Source: Rotaria macrura (Eukaryota; Rotifera; Eurotatoria; Philodinida; Philodinidae). Taken from it: DNA of 64,000 bases. Each line of letters opens with the position of its first letter. Positions within the stretch are counted from its first letter, which is position 1. Location: positions 1 through 64,000 of the forward strand of contig OENT01000407.1 in NCBI GenBank assembly GCA_900239685.1, in the 5' to 3' direction. This document shows positions 47,601-61,511 of the stretch, piece after piece. The notes below the pieces were generated by a model, which saw only the letters and a program-made list of their open reading frames with translations, searched no databases and was not told where the DNA came from. The translations under genes were made by a program, and so were the position numbers.

Positions 47601-50600
47601 ATATGAAAGATTCCCATAATAAACACATAATCACTTACATGGACAGTGTTTCATTTTGAATTTTCGATGGATTATAATCATCGCGACGAATCGGTTGATA
47701 GGAAATATTATTATCAATATTATCATCAGGTGTACGAATAGTAGGCAAAAAAGAAGTATTAAAATTATTTACATTATAATCAACATCATTATCGTTATCG
47801 TCGTCATCATCATAGATGAATGCATCGATTCCTGTTGGACTTTCTGGCTCAATATAATCATTGTCGAAATCAATAGTCGCAGAACCAGAATGTAATTGTT
47901 CGGAAATAGAATGTTGAAATTTAAACTGTGAGGATTGATTGCAATCAATTTTCTTTGTTAAACATATCGAAGTACAACGTTCTAAACATTATAAATATAG
48001 AACTTTTGTTTCTCGTTTCTTTCTTAGAAAACAAAATCAAATTTTAACCCGAGATTATCGATGGAGATTTACGATGATTCGATTCAAGGTTTGTAGTAGA
48101 TTTTTCATCATCAGTCAAAATAATTTCTTCTACAGTTTTTTCAATTGATTCATTTTTCGTTGCTTCAATTGCAATACGTTCTTGAACATTATTGAGCGAT
48201 GGATTGTTAGTACTATTATGAAAATTTTTGTCCAATGAACTTTGTTCTTTCTATAAAACCAAACAACCAGAAAAAGAATAATCTTCATTATTCATCTAAA
48301 ATTTTTACTAAGGTATTTATCGTCACAAGTGCATCATTATCAACAGGACCTTGCCGAGTAAATTTTATTCTTGCACGTCTTGCCATTTCTTCAGCTGTTT
48401 GTAGTTCAGCATCGATAATCATTTGAACTTCTTTTTCAAATTGATCTTTTCGTTTTTCTTTTTCCTCTGTGAAAGACAACAAACATTGTACCGAGTGTAT
48501 CAAATTGTTAGCTACATTTGATGTTTTTCATCTATCTCAATTCAGATAAACAATATTACCTTGAATTTCGTAGTTGAAGAGGTACTAATCAATTCTCTAC
48601 AGAAGTGAATTTACTATAATTTAAAGTAGTATAACTGAAACTTTTTATGAATGGGTCAAATAATATGCTTGTATGAATTACATCTATGTCCCACTCATTT
48701 TGTTAATAAATTCTTTTTTTCTGTAGGAACCAACATTTGGCATTTAGAACTAATAGTCTTCCGGATAGCTCTTAAAAGTTCGTGTCGATTGCTTTTATAT
48801 GTAACATTCATTATTTCTATTAGACAGAGTTAGTCGGGAAGTAGTATGTTGAAAAACGTAAAGTTTTCTCTCTTAATTAGCTCTTTATGAAAAGAATCTC
48901 CTCGTAGGAATGTGATATTTAGCCCAATCGAGTTCACTTTCCAGTACTTCGAAGAACAATTGACTTCTCTTTCTATTGGAAGTTCAGAGAAACATTTGAC
49001 AGTCGCATATTAAACATACTTCTTCTATTAGGCATAAATAAATTGTAATCAAATGCAAACAAATTATTCTTAAAGAGTATTTTTGAATGATTTTGATGGT
49101 AATAACTAGTTTCGTGAACACTATGGATATAATAGTAGACAGTCAGAAGAGGTATAGTAAAAACTATACGGAACATTGATACAAATCATATGAACATACT
49201 AGTTGACCCATCCATCCATAAAAACTTTTAATTCTATTATTTTAGATTACGATAAATTTATATCTTTAAAGAATAAAATAGCACATCACCAACAATTAAA
49301 TTCAAGATTTTATAGTTTGGTTTTTTTTTGAACGAGATTAATGAAAAACACCAAACGTAGCAAAACAGCATTCTGCTTTTTTATTTTGAAAATAAAATAC
49401 CTGGTGGTAACATATCTTCTGCTTTCATCGCGACAATTTGCTTAGCTGTTAATTCTTTGGAAAGAATGCGCTTATAAAAAAACTGTTAAATATAAAAACA
49501 AGAGAAAATTGATTAAATTTCATTAGAAAATTCTTGTTTCTTTTGGTTGGAAATATTACATTATTATTCACATTACTAATGTTGGCAATTAATGAGCGAA
49601 ATTTGTTTTTATATGAATTGTCAACTTTACCATAAACATTAAACATTTCCTCCTCGATTCTATTCACTAGTAATCTTATATCTTCTTTTAGAAAAGCATT
49701 TTCGCCACTTTTTTCTAATCTAAAAATTTAAGATTGAATTCAATATCAATTAAAAGTTAAAACTCTTTTTTTTTTACCGCATTATGACTTTATCATATAA
49801 TGCTGTCGGAACTTTTGCTCTTATATCAGCAATATCATTAATATTAGATATTCTATTGTTAGTGAATTTTCTTTGTTGTGTTGCAGTCTTTTTATTTAGA
49901 TTTGATTTTGTAATCGTTGCTTCGCTATTTATAATTGGTTTCGATGAAGTTTTAAATTTCGTTATATGGTCATTGGATGATAACGATGATTTTCTTAGGC
50001 TTCTAGTTTGATTTTCTTCTACTAAATTTGTTTGTCTCAGTGAAGATTTAATAATTCGATAGGTTGGATGTTGATTAATCCAATTATATAAATCTTCTAT
50101 CTTGGGTATTGAATCTTTCTGAAGAATTTTTTTACTTGTATTTTCACATAACGAAATATCATCACATGTTGGTATATCATCATTCTTCTACATCAATCAA
50201 TAATAAATGAAAAAACCAACGAGAATTTTAGAATTTATTCTATTTACTAGTCCTTTGCTTCGTTGAATCGCTTGAAGTGTATCATTGATATGACGACGAA
50301 TACATGCTGACGAACAAAAGATCCAACCTGATTTCGCTGAATTATGACAACCATGAACAATGCATGGATCTTTTGATTCCTAAAAGAAATGTCAGTAATA
50401 TTGCTGTTGAAACAGATGTCTTTTGATATGTTTGGCACTCACTGTTAATGAATTAGAATATCGATAAGGAATATCTATTTTCGATCTTTGTCTAGATTCA
50501 TCGTGTGAAATACTTTTCAATAAAAGATGATTGCCTCGCTTTGGTGGTTTATTTGGTGATGATCTATTACTTGAATGTTTTCGTTTTATTGAAGCTCGAT

Positions 50601-53600
50601 CATTAGTTGATTGTTTTGATTCTATCTCAGAATTTGATTCACTTAATCCTATTTTTTTTCAAAATAAACTAATCAATTGTTAAATAACATGCAAGCTTTC
50701 TTCACTACGAAACCGTAGATTAATAAATATTTCAATAATTAAACAATTCAACTTGAAATTTCGATGACAAAAACGTGTCTTATTATTAGCAAAAGTCACA
50801 CATCGAAGGGATCATGTTGTCAGTCAAAACTTTGAATGTTTCTTGAACTCTAAAATATCTGACCAAATTTTTAATCTATTGACATGTTGAAAAATATTTC
50901 ATGTTATTCTATAGAGATTGGACAAGTCATTTGTAAATTTTCATGTTTGAACTCAAGAGTTTTCACAATAGATTACTGATCGTTTTTCTTCTCTCAGATT
51001 AGTGTAATCTAATTCATTTTTTTGTATTAATTCAACCCGTGAATTCGATCAACTTGAATAATCAAGAGATCAAGATAATGAAAAACGAAACGGATCTATG
51101 AATTAGCACCTTCTTTACTATTAGAGAGCTCTACGGAATCGAATTGTAATTATTAATATTGGTATATCAAATATTTGCCATAACACTAGATTTTTCTTGA
51201 TATCTTGAACAACTTGTCGATATGTAGTTTGGAACACATTTTTAGCATGTGTTGTTTTCCAAATAAACTTATCTTATTTCTTCTGAATAAGATTAAGTTT
51301 TAGTAAAGGTCATGTCGTATTTAACTGATGAACTGAGTGCTTTTGAAGTATCAGCAAATCTTAGCGTCTAAAGATTTTCGCTAGTTCAGCTAGAATTGAA
51401 TATTTTTACAGTATGAGACAAGACTTCTTGAAGTAAAGAGACGCTACTTGAGTGGGAATTTTCTCTTTGCCATCGTATTTCTGTAATGGAACTTTCAAAA
51501 TTTAAGATCATTTTTGTATATTGTTACGGTTGAAAATCAGGAAAATAGACGGCGAACTGCGAAACGAAACCCAATGCTCATGTTTATCAAATTATACAAA
51601 TCTTAAGGAAAGATAATATATAAATAAAATACGATGGACTACAACTAAAATGAAATAGTTAATCTATCAATTATTCGTTTCATTTTCTTCGCGTACCATA
51701 TGAGCAATAAATAAATTCACTATATGTAAATGAGACAACTGTATCGTTCAAATTTCTACAAAACATTCATTCATATGCTAAAACATAAGGAAAACTGTTG
51801 TTGTTGTTTTTGAAAACCAAGGGCTTTATATTTTGACAATTAAATTTTGTTTCTATATGGCAAGAAAAATATTTATATATTCTGTATGTTCCAATTGAAA
51901 TATATTATCGTTCGTTCTTTGTATCAACATGGAAGGATATAGATGAAGTTCAGAATGTTCTTTCAAAAAAAAATATACATTGTTATGCCCTGTATTATTG
52001 AATCACTCATAGATAATCACGGGGTTGAAGAGAACTAAAGATTCTTTTAGTAGTATGCTTCACGATGCCAGCAACAAGACTTTGTATGGAATAAAATTTG
52101 ATTTTCAAATGTTCGATTTCTGTTCGAGAACTCTAAAACACATTGTTTCAATTTCTCTGATACAACATAACTAATTTACAGCTACAGAATATTTTTCTGT
52201 TTGAAGTCTGGAAACATTGAACAAACAAAATGATCGATGAAAAACTTTTGTTTCTTTTCGAAGTCTGGTATGGTGAATTTTCATCTGACATTCGCATTTC
52301 AATCTTTGAAATACTAACAGTTTCAATGAGTAGATCGTTTTCTTCATCGAAACCTATTAAATTTTTCAGTGACGTCGTTACATGCTGTTCGTATGCTTCT
52401 ATTTGTACACTGAAGATATTGTTTACGAACGTTTGTACGTAAAGTAAAGTTCGACTGCTTTAGCTTGCGACTCAGAGGTAAACGTACATGTATTCAAGTT
52501 TGAGTTACCAGTAAGCTACTACGATTAGAGATACAAGCAAGTGATTTATACTGGATTTCGATAGGAAAAATTGCATTTCTCAAGGGAAGATTTTAGATGA
52601 TTTTTATCGAATTATTCTGCAACAAAATTAAAATCGATTGATAATATTGTTACTTATCTATTTCGAAATTCTCGGATTAAAATAGATTAATTTGCAGTAT
52701 AATTGATTGTTCTGTAAAATAATTAATTTTTCTCGGAAAATTTCACAATGGTTAAGTAACAACAGCTAATAATAGTTAAGTCATAATCAACAGTAACTAA
52801 AATTATCAATCGATTTTAATTTTGATTTTGTTGCAGAATAATTCGATTAAAATCAAGTAAAATTTGTCATCGGTTTTCTAAAATACTCTAACGGAAGCAA
52901 AGTTGTGTGACGTTGAAAAATCTTTCATTTGGAACATTAGGAAATACTTTGAACGAATATTAGATGATTCAAGAACTCAATTCACATCTAGTGAGAGACT
53001 AGACATGAACAACTTTTGGGAATCGTTAGGTTTTTCAGCTATGATGAATAATCAAAAACATATTTACTGACATATCAATCAATAAAACTTTTTCATATAT
53101 GTTATTATAGAACATAGTAATACCTTGGCATGGTGGGCATATAAATGGATTACCATCTATGTCAAGGGCTTTGACTTCTTCCTTAGTAACTCCAATACTA
53201 GAAATGACAAGATAATGAATTATTTTCTATATAGACAATAATATAATAACGAATTCTATTACCAATCTCCATGGAACCAATTAACGCATGAATCACATCG
53301 TAACATAAGTTTTGAATGATCCCATGGTTTATTACATATACACCAAAGACGACGGTGAAATTGATCGTCATCATCGATTACTTGTTCATCTTCATCCACA
53401 GATAAATAAATGATATCATCACTATCATCGTTACCACCACAAACTGGCAAGTTCTTTTGTTCATTTTTATTATCCTTATTAATTATTGTCAGACTATTGC
53501 TAGTAGTCCATATTGTTTCACGAATATCTTCATACATGCCTCGTTCAAGATCACGATAGTTTAATTTTGCTCGATTATTACGTTGTGGATATGATTTATG

Positions 53601-53896
53601 CTTAGCTTTATTTTCACTAAAATCATATTGAGTCCTTCTCAAGATGATCCAAATTCTTTTTTACATTAAAAGAAACTTAACTGTAGTTTTTTCGTGGAAT
53701 CACTTCTGTTCTCGTTTGCTATACGATCGACATTCGTGTGGTCGTTAGACAAACCTGCAAATTATGGAATAAGAAAATTGATTTGTATGGTGACTAAGAA
53801 AAAAAAAACGAGTGATCGTAGTTAGTGATCAACATGAAATCTAATGAGACAGAAACGAACAATTTATGTCACACCTGTTGCATGAAGATGAATCAT
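44690..53896 (-). CDS. PHD-TFIIS central-SPOC protein (DIDO1/PHF3/Bye1-like)
   Basis: Fifteen minus-strand exons join in phase to 1306 codons: 53896-53875, 53754-53682, 53637-53263, 53197-53124, 50648-50443, 50379-50248, 50187-49778, 49719-49560, 49482-49401, 48466-48309, 48250-48049, 47981-47639, 47583-46906, 45938-45350 and 45106-44690. Domains: a PHD finger at about 129-180 (WCICNKPW, LRCDSC, WFHGDC, ICPPC), which in this family reads the histone H3 tail. Next is a small Cys knuckle (CIVHGCHN..FCSSACIRRH, about 256-280), then a TFIIS central domain (about 411-511; IEEEMFNVYG, YKNKFRSLI, KRILSKELTA), then a SPOC domain (about 755-905; WHGTIIPSD, ILGRLRLGDLWDYI). The Ser-rich tail is disordered. 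Members bind RNA polymerase II and regulate elongation in the nucleus. The first exons are short, so the 5' end is least certain. The intron at 50649-53123 is 2.5 kb. Confidence 0.9.
52602..52852. mobile_element. palindromic MITE-like element in an intron
   Basis: The segment at 52602-52648, reading TTTTATCGAATTATTCTGC onward, is inverted almost perfectly at 52802-52852, with ~150 bp between. It lies in the 2.5 kb fourth intron of the DIDO1-like gene. It has no coding content. Confidence 0.65.
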
Positions 53897-56800
53897 GTAC
53901 AAGAAAAATGAAACGATAGTGTAAAACAAATACGTCCTAGTAACAACGAAATCTAATTTTTCTTTTTAGTGTATCGACTTTCAAATAAATTATCATTTTG
54001 GAAATCAATTTTGGCGCGAACAAATTATTCACTTTATTTTTATTATTGTCACAATAGGTGATTGACATTTTTTAGTTGTTTATTATGCCAATTGCCTAAT
54101 AATAATATGATCAGTTTGATACAAGGTCGAGTTGATCTCCTGTAAATAATGTATTCTAAGAGTTCGGTGAACATGTCTTAAGATTTCGACACGATTTACT
54201 CCAAAAAAGAAATGTAAATCTATCGTAGTTAACTTCTCTTAATTATTACGAATACTTACAATATCGAATAAAACTAACAAATGATGAGATTATTATTTTC
54301 GTCCTTTGAAAATGAATTCTTTCTTTTTGGCAATAGAGTTATTTTGCAATGTTTCAAATTTCTTCATATGCACTTTACTTTTGTACTTACTTCGATATAG
54401 ACCGTAGTGAACTGGGATATTTCTTTAGAAAATTTATACCCAATAAAAAAAGAGGTCACCCGTAGTCATTTACTATAGATGAACTATTTCGAGTCAAACG
54501 TTTACCGATGTTACTGTGACATGAGCTGACCTACATGTAAATCTAATTTTAGAGTGAATTCGTAATACATGTATAAATATTGTAGTTATTAATTCTAATA
54601 AACGAGTACGTCGTCATTCTTTTAACCGATGCGATCAATGTTTACCTATGATATTCTTTTTGAAATATGTAGTCACCAAAAAACGTTCTCAAATATTTTC
54701 TTAGAAAATAAGATTTAAATGAAAAATAAATTCAATCCACTAAAACCGGTGAACTAGAAATGAATTTTTGTTTCTTATTTCCTTCTTTAAACTTTCAAAA
54801 ATAATCGACAAAAGAAATTTCCTTAATACAATCAAATTATTTATTTATTCATGAAACAAATATCTATCATAGTTATCAATTTTTTTAATTGGTTCATTTC
54901 CTATCAAGTTATTCATGCATTTGATCAATAAATAGAAGATGGGTTTTTTGCAGCCAATATATGAACAATGGTAACCAATCACTTATCTATTAAAAAGGTC
55001 GATTATTTTCGTTCGTGTATGGAAAGAAAAAGTTTCGCTATCTTGATGAAGCAACAACAAGTTAATTCAGTATTTGCCCCGAATTTTTCAGACAGAATAG
55101 TAGAAAATCAAAAGAAGGAAAAATTTTCTATTTTTGACCTGCTATCATTATTTCATATTGTTTCTTATCGTGCAACATATAAATCGGAAGTATATACATT
55201 CACGCAATATATGAGTACGAAAGAAAAGTATAGCTAAACTTTTAATTAATCTTTTCGTTACCAAGGCCGATCGAAGATATTGATACGGTTCAAAATGTAA
55301 TGAGAAATTCAGATGATTTGAGTTACCCCCGACTGGCACCTTCGCGTTAATTGCTATAATTCGTTCAAGAAACAAGAATTACGAATTCGTCTCCTGAAGA
55401 ATCAAAATAAAAAATTCCATTCTTACACGTCACTGAAAGGAACAATGCACTGCCTTTAATAGCTAGATAACCTCTTTGCGGATATAGCAGACGAAAGTCT
55501 GCTGGAAAACAGATGCTTCAGATAGCTGGATAAGTATATTGAGGCTCTGGCAGAATCGATTGATGGCTAACTTATATTTGAACAAGCTAACCTGAAAGAA
55601 TTTAGTAAAACGTAGCTTCAACCTCATTTTCCCACTAAAGGATTACACAGATCAAGGTGATACGTTGAACATATTTCTGTCCTCGAAAGGCTTACACAAT
55701 CGCGTGCATCTAATTGCACATCTTGCTCTGTTATGGAGTATGAACTGGTGGATTTGCTCATGTTGGAAAATTTCCTGGAGAACTTTGAATTTTCTTTTTT
55801 CCTTCTGTTCGACTCGCTTTTGTTTTTTTTATCTTGGTGTTCTTTTTTGTGTTATCAATACATACGCACGTTACTGTATTAGTACCAGTTTCTTTCTTTG
55901 CATCACGTTTTTCTACTCCGGTTTTTCTTTCTATATTTCTTCCTTTCTTTTTGTTGGTTCTTTCTCCTTTCGTGTTCACATCTTATTCTATGAAACAGTT
56001 GTACTGCTAGAGCTGTTTAGCCACAATTATTGCAAAATTTTAAAAAAATTCAATGCTCAATTCGTCCTGTCTAGTCAACGAAGAGAAATTATTAAGTTAA
56101 TTTATTAATGTCAAAAATCATGTGACAGTCACTTAATTCAGAGAAATATGAGCAATGGTAAAAAAGGACTATAATATTAAACAAATCCTTTCTCAGTAGT
56201 AGAGTATATTGTCACACATTCTCCACACTTTATAACAAGCTTCATAGTAGCAACGTTACAGGCAGAATATTCTTGAAGATGAAATTGAATCAATATTTTC
56301 ATTAATTGCTTTTCATTTATGTACGTACATTGAAACGTGTGTTTTGGACATTAATATTGTAGAAAGTTGAAAATCCAAGGATGAATTGGAAAATTCGAGT
56401 TTATTCTCTAATTAAATGTCTCAACGTGATTGTTGGTACGTAGCAAGTGTTCGATAGTTTCAGAATGGACAATGTGAAAGACCATGTATAAAACAGACAG
56501 AACTATAATTAATATAATTCGATTCGATGCAATCATTCAATTTAGTACCATTCAGGATTATCTGGAATATAATTGTTCATCAGATCAACCCATGTATTCT
56601 GAATCAATTTTGGAGGTATTAGTGCTAAACTATATTAGCTAGTACTAGTTAAAGACAATTTAATATGGAACGAATGTGTGAAGGGAAGAATTGAAAATCA
56701 ATTACTAAAGTAAGAATTAATTAGGGGCGTTTCGGTTCCAGTTAGAGTATTCTCGATCATTTAAACTAAATTGATTCGATACGATGATCAGACTAAATAT

Positions 56801-59243
56801 TATCACAGACCAGTGGATTTGCTATGATATCATGAGCATAGAAGGATCAATGGTGTAAAAATCTAAGAGTGTTCGAAATACTAGTAAAATATCTAATAAA
56901 ACATAGAACTTATTTGCACGAACGATTATTTAGTTAAGTCTTTTCTTATTAGCCTTTATTGATTTCATCTATTCTTTTGTCAATTACTAGTGTTCCAATT
57001 CTCAATGAACCACTCATTTGATTGAAAAAATTCAAACGATAATCAGAGAATATCGAATTGAAACATGAAATCATCAATCGAAATAATTTTTATTGTAATC
57101 ATTCATTCTTACGCGTTTAATAACCACACATAGAATTGTTCACATGTTAAATAATGGGTATGGTATTTCTTCGAAAATACACAATCTTCCTTCTAACTTT
57201 GAAATCACATTGCCATCCATATCAGAATCATCTTTATTTCCTTTACACTTAACTAGCATCAATTAAAATTCCTATTATTCTAAAAGAAATCTGTGTGAGA
57301 ATCATAAAGTAATTCTAGTAAAATTTTTAAATCATCTTGATCATCTAATTAATGAACAAGAAAAAATTCAATCATCGATACGAATCATGTGATAAAAAAT
57401 GAAGTCGAACGAGCTCGTATGTCTGCTGATCAACGAGCTAGTATTCTACTGACGAGACAGCGAATGTAATTAAAAGTGGTGGCACAGTTCCATTATAATG
57501 CTCATTTATCTATCTATTTATTCATTTCCTTGTACTCAACCGATTGTTTGTTTGTAATTATGACATAAAAAGTGAAGTATATTGACGTACTACAGTTAAA
57601 CTATTATAAGATATTTTTATGAAAAAGAAAGTATACTGGATAATAAAGAAAGCAAAATATACGTTAGGTCAGTTGCATCAAGTGCATGTTTTATTCTTAA
57701 TCGAAACCGAGTGAAGACTGTCTTTTTCGAAGAGATCCGATAGTTTTATATAACTTTATAGATGTGCCAATTACTATTGATTTGTGATTGATAGTATTTT
57801 CTAATTGATCGATTTGATCATAGTGAAGTTTTCTAGTTATTGTATGAAGTAATATTATGTTTCGCTGTTCAACTTGTATGCTCACATTTGCATACTCTTT
57901 TCAAATGATCTGTTCTTGAGACATAATTTAAACAAAAAATTGAATGTAAGTATTCCTAGTTTGAGTACTGCCTCACATCGATCATGATTCATCAAATTAA
58001 TTAATAGTCATAATACATCTTTTTGTATGTCTTTACAGTTGGTCGTCGAAAACATATATTCTTCAAGGCTCATTACTGAAACAGAAGCCATCTAGTCATG
58101 TGGTTGAGACCTAATAAAGTGTTGATGATCTTATTTAAAATGAAAATTACACGAGAAGAAACATACGTATATTCAGACAGGTATGTCATGATGCACTTGC
58201 ACTAAATGTCAAAATTCAATGCGACGAGATCAAAAGGAGTAAAAAAAATGATTTCATGTTTTTCATTCTGTAATTTACATGTAATAAGTACGTAGAAGAG
58301 TACCGTATACATACGAACAAATTTTTCTCGGTCATCTTGCTAAAAAATCGACTCGAAATAAATCAGACCATTGTCACGGATTATCTTTTTTCTTTATTTG
58401 TATTGAACTGCAACATAGCTATGTATGTGTTATCAATGTTAATAGTCAATTTATGGAAAAAAACGTACTTTTATCAAGTCATTCAAATGAGTGATCTCTT
58501 GATAAATCGAAAAATAAATGTACACAAATTGACATGTGATTACACATTTGTCTATCACTATGACCACTTCAATGTCACTTGCTTTTGACACTCTTCAATT
58601 CGAAAGAACGGTCCATCCAATCTCACATTCATTTATACTTATAGGAATCATGGTATACATTCAACTAACTTGATTAATCTTAACTTCTATGTTGAATAAT
58701 TACCATGTAAGTATTGAGATGAATATAAAAAGTTAATCGAAGTATGGCAATGAAGTCAACCATTGTGAGAAAATGAGTATGAATCAATCTGTTCAATTCA
58801 TTTCATAATTAGATGCATACGTATATAATACTTTTCAAGACTATTGATAATATAATATTTGTCATTTTCCTTTGGCACGATGGCCTAAGTGACATGATAA
58901 AGAGTGTCATCACCATTCACATGTTATCTTGAATCATCGATTTATCTATGTATTTTAGTTTGTTTCTGATTATGATGAAAAGAAAACAAGAAAGCAAGAA
59001 AATCTCTATAGAATAAATTCTTCTTTTTGTTTTTAAATCATGTTAACACTCTTTCTATCACTTGGGATCAACTCTATGCTTTCGTTATACTCAAACAAGA
59101 CAAAAGAAGAATAACATTCGTTTTTTCAAGATGTTCAATCGTGCTGTGTTTTGATCTGATAAAGCAGCACATATGATTTCTTTTATTTATATATACAAAT
59201 CAACTGTTCCTATAGTAGAAATTTAGAATAGCATTCATCGTCA
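53897..59243. other. intergenic, no intact gene
   Basis: The DIDO1-like promoter must lie at its left edge. The 147-codon plus frame at 55665-56108 is T-rich low complexity and is not called. A short piece at 57415-57467 reads EVERARMSADQRASILLTRQ and then stops, and may be a stray exon remnant. Otherwise AT-rich and featureless, apart from the decayed coding patch listed separately. Confidence 0.4.
55461..55617 (+). pseudogene. decayed coding patch with two in-frame stops
   Basis: One frame reads protein-like sequence (LFADIADESLLENRCF, stop, LDKYIEALAESIDG, stop, IFEQANLKEFSKT) through two stops. The residue mix is typical of a helical protein and unlike the surrounding AT-rich translations. 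The family is not recognised; a transposon or gene remnant is possible. Confidence 0.3.
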
Positions 59244-59850
59244 TTAAAGCCTATTTTCTTTATCATTTTCATGTAGAACGAGATGTCTTTTGAAGTTTGT
59301 TTGTTTTGAAAAGCCATGATTACAATGTGAACAACGAAACGGCCAACTACCATCATGCATATACATGTGACAACGTAAATCACCTGGTGTCGAAAAACTT
59401 TTTGAACAATGTGAACATGAATGTGGTTTATCCTAATGAAATAAATAAATTGCTAGAAATAATCTTAGTTACAACAAGAATATCTAGGATTAAACATACT
59501 TGAATATGTGTCATTCGATGATAATAAAGATTTGACGAAGCTGTGAACGATTTTTGACATATTTCACATGTGTGAGGTTTTTCACCTGAATGTATTCGAC
59601 GATGTGTATTCAATGATGATGATGTTGTAAACGCTTTTGAACATACATCACATATGTATGGTTTTTCACCAGTATGAATGCGTATATGTCGAATTAGTAA
59701 TGACGGACGATCAAATGATTTGTTACAATGTAAGCATTGTCGCATACGCCGTTCTTTTTTCTGAATTGTATTAGAATTGATGAATTGTAAAGGTGAATGT
59801 TTTTCAGTTCGATTTGATGCTGAAAGTATGTAATCAATCATAAACGACAT
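59244..59850 (-). CDS. Five-finger C2H2 zinc-finger protein
   Basis: Two exons (59850-59500 and 59432-59244) join across a 67 bp intron in phase to 179 codons. The ATG at 59850 is preceded by in-frame stops. Five fingers follow a short N-terminal tail: [15 protein letters not shown], then after a TGEKPY linker [15 protein letters not shown], after [21 protein letters not shown], then [15 protein letters not shown] and [15 protein letters not shown]. All Cys and His ligands are present. TGEKP-type linkers show that it binds DNA, so it is a nuclear transcription factor. The protein ends about ten residues after the last finger, with no effector domain. The intron lies between fingers 3 and 4. 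I cannot assign it to a named orthologue group. Confidence 0.88.
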
Positions 59851-61511
59851 GTTTTATTATATGTAAGAGATTACGTACAGAATTCTCATGAAAAAATAAG
59901 TTTTCTTGGAATAATCTATTCAAAATACTTTGCTTTTACTTTTATGTGCGTTAGTAATTGTTCTTCAAGGTTAAAAAAAAGTGTCGAAATACGTTTTATA
60001 GTTTTTGTATAAAAAAAAAAACAATAAACTCGTCAGTATTTATCGACGCTTATTTTTCAGTTAAAAACTCAATCGTTCGATAATTTTTCTCTTAAGACAA
60101 CGTTATGTGAACTGTCACTGAATGTCATGGATGATAAAAATAATTATAAATGAGAATTGTAATTTACTATTATTCACGTAGAATAGATTTCTCTTTTCTT
60201 TTAAATAAACAAACTTAATTCTTTGGAAGATAAACAAAGGAATAATCAAGTTAAAAATCATCATTCAAACATTGTTATGCACATCATCTAGATTTGATTT
60301 CATGTCGGTAGAAATGTTTATTAACTGATATGTATTCAAGTAGCCATTATATTCTCCTACTGTTTTCACTTGATTTCATTTTCCATTTTTATGATTAATG
60401 GATTGTTAGCTTATATCTCATGTTGTTTCGTGTTGTCAATAATTGTCGTATTTGTATACAAAAGATTAGACTAAAAGATATTGTCTAATGCGTGTTGCAT
60501 ATTTCAATAGAGAAAATTTATTCTAAGTCCAAGAAAGAACTCGTAGACAATATAACGTAAACAACGTAGATGTATCACCAAAAATAATTATAAGTATCGT
60601 CATTAACTGCCGACGTCATTTAAAAAAGGCATTGATTTCCTATTGCATTACCACCGATGGTGCTTCGAAAATGAGTGGGAAAATTACGATATGTATTATG
60701 ATGAAGAATACTTGAGAAAAAGTCGATTTGAAAACTTCAAAACAAAGAATAGTTCGTTCTATGCAAATAATATTACTTGTAGAAAATAAATAGAAAACGA
60801 ACAATATAGAGAATCAAACTTGACAATAATAATTTTGAATTAATCTGTTTCTATCGACAATCTTCATTACCAAGGTCAATATCGTCAAACGATTGCATGA
60901 ATAACTATGGGTTTCGAAACAGTACAATATATTTTATGCATACTTCTGTATGATTATTCATTAGTTTAATGAAGAAACTTCTTTGTTTTTATCTTTTTCG
61001 GTAGCGAACTTTGACGAATTGAAAGCTAGTACTCTTTTGAAAATAATCAGAAGCATTTGAATAAAAGGCAATAATATGGTTTTTTACATTTAAAAAAAAG
61101 AATGACGAGGTCGCTTAGAAGTTTATTTGAAAAATATTTAAAAAGACACTATTTCCTTTAAAAAAAACATTGATTTCAATTGGCAGGTATATATTTCGAA
61201 TCGACGATTTCGATTTCAGGAAAAGACAATGTTATCCATATGTCTACTGGATACGGATACTACGATATGTGAACGTGAGTTTTTGTATTTGTCTTCTTTT
61301 TCAAATGTATGTATTGTCGGGGATGACGATAATTAATGTCGGGTTATAAACATACGGTTTTTATGTGACGCCATTAACATAACTTTTCATACATATTTAA
61401 GGCCGTCGTTTAGAAAAACATGGAAATTATTTTTTCTGACTTTCAAATCGATTCGATTAAAATAAAATAAAAAAGAGAACTAAAAAAGAATGAAGTTTTG
61501 CTTTTTCATTA
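59851..61511. other. intergenic, no gene recognised
   Basis: AT-rich, with no frame above 60 codons. It includes the presumed promoter of the zinc-finger gene. Nothing else is seen. Confidence 0.5.

Noticed and set aside
55665-56108. 147-codon plus-strand frame rich in Phe, Cys and Ser
   Set aside because: Caused by T-rich low complexity; no motif, no splice partner, and the opposite strand is Lys-rich low complexity.
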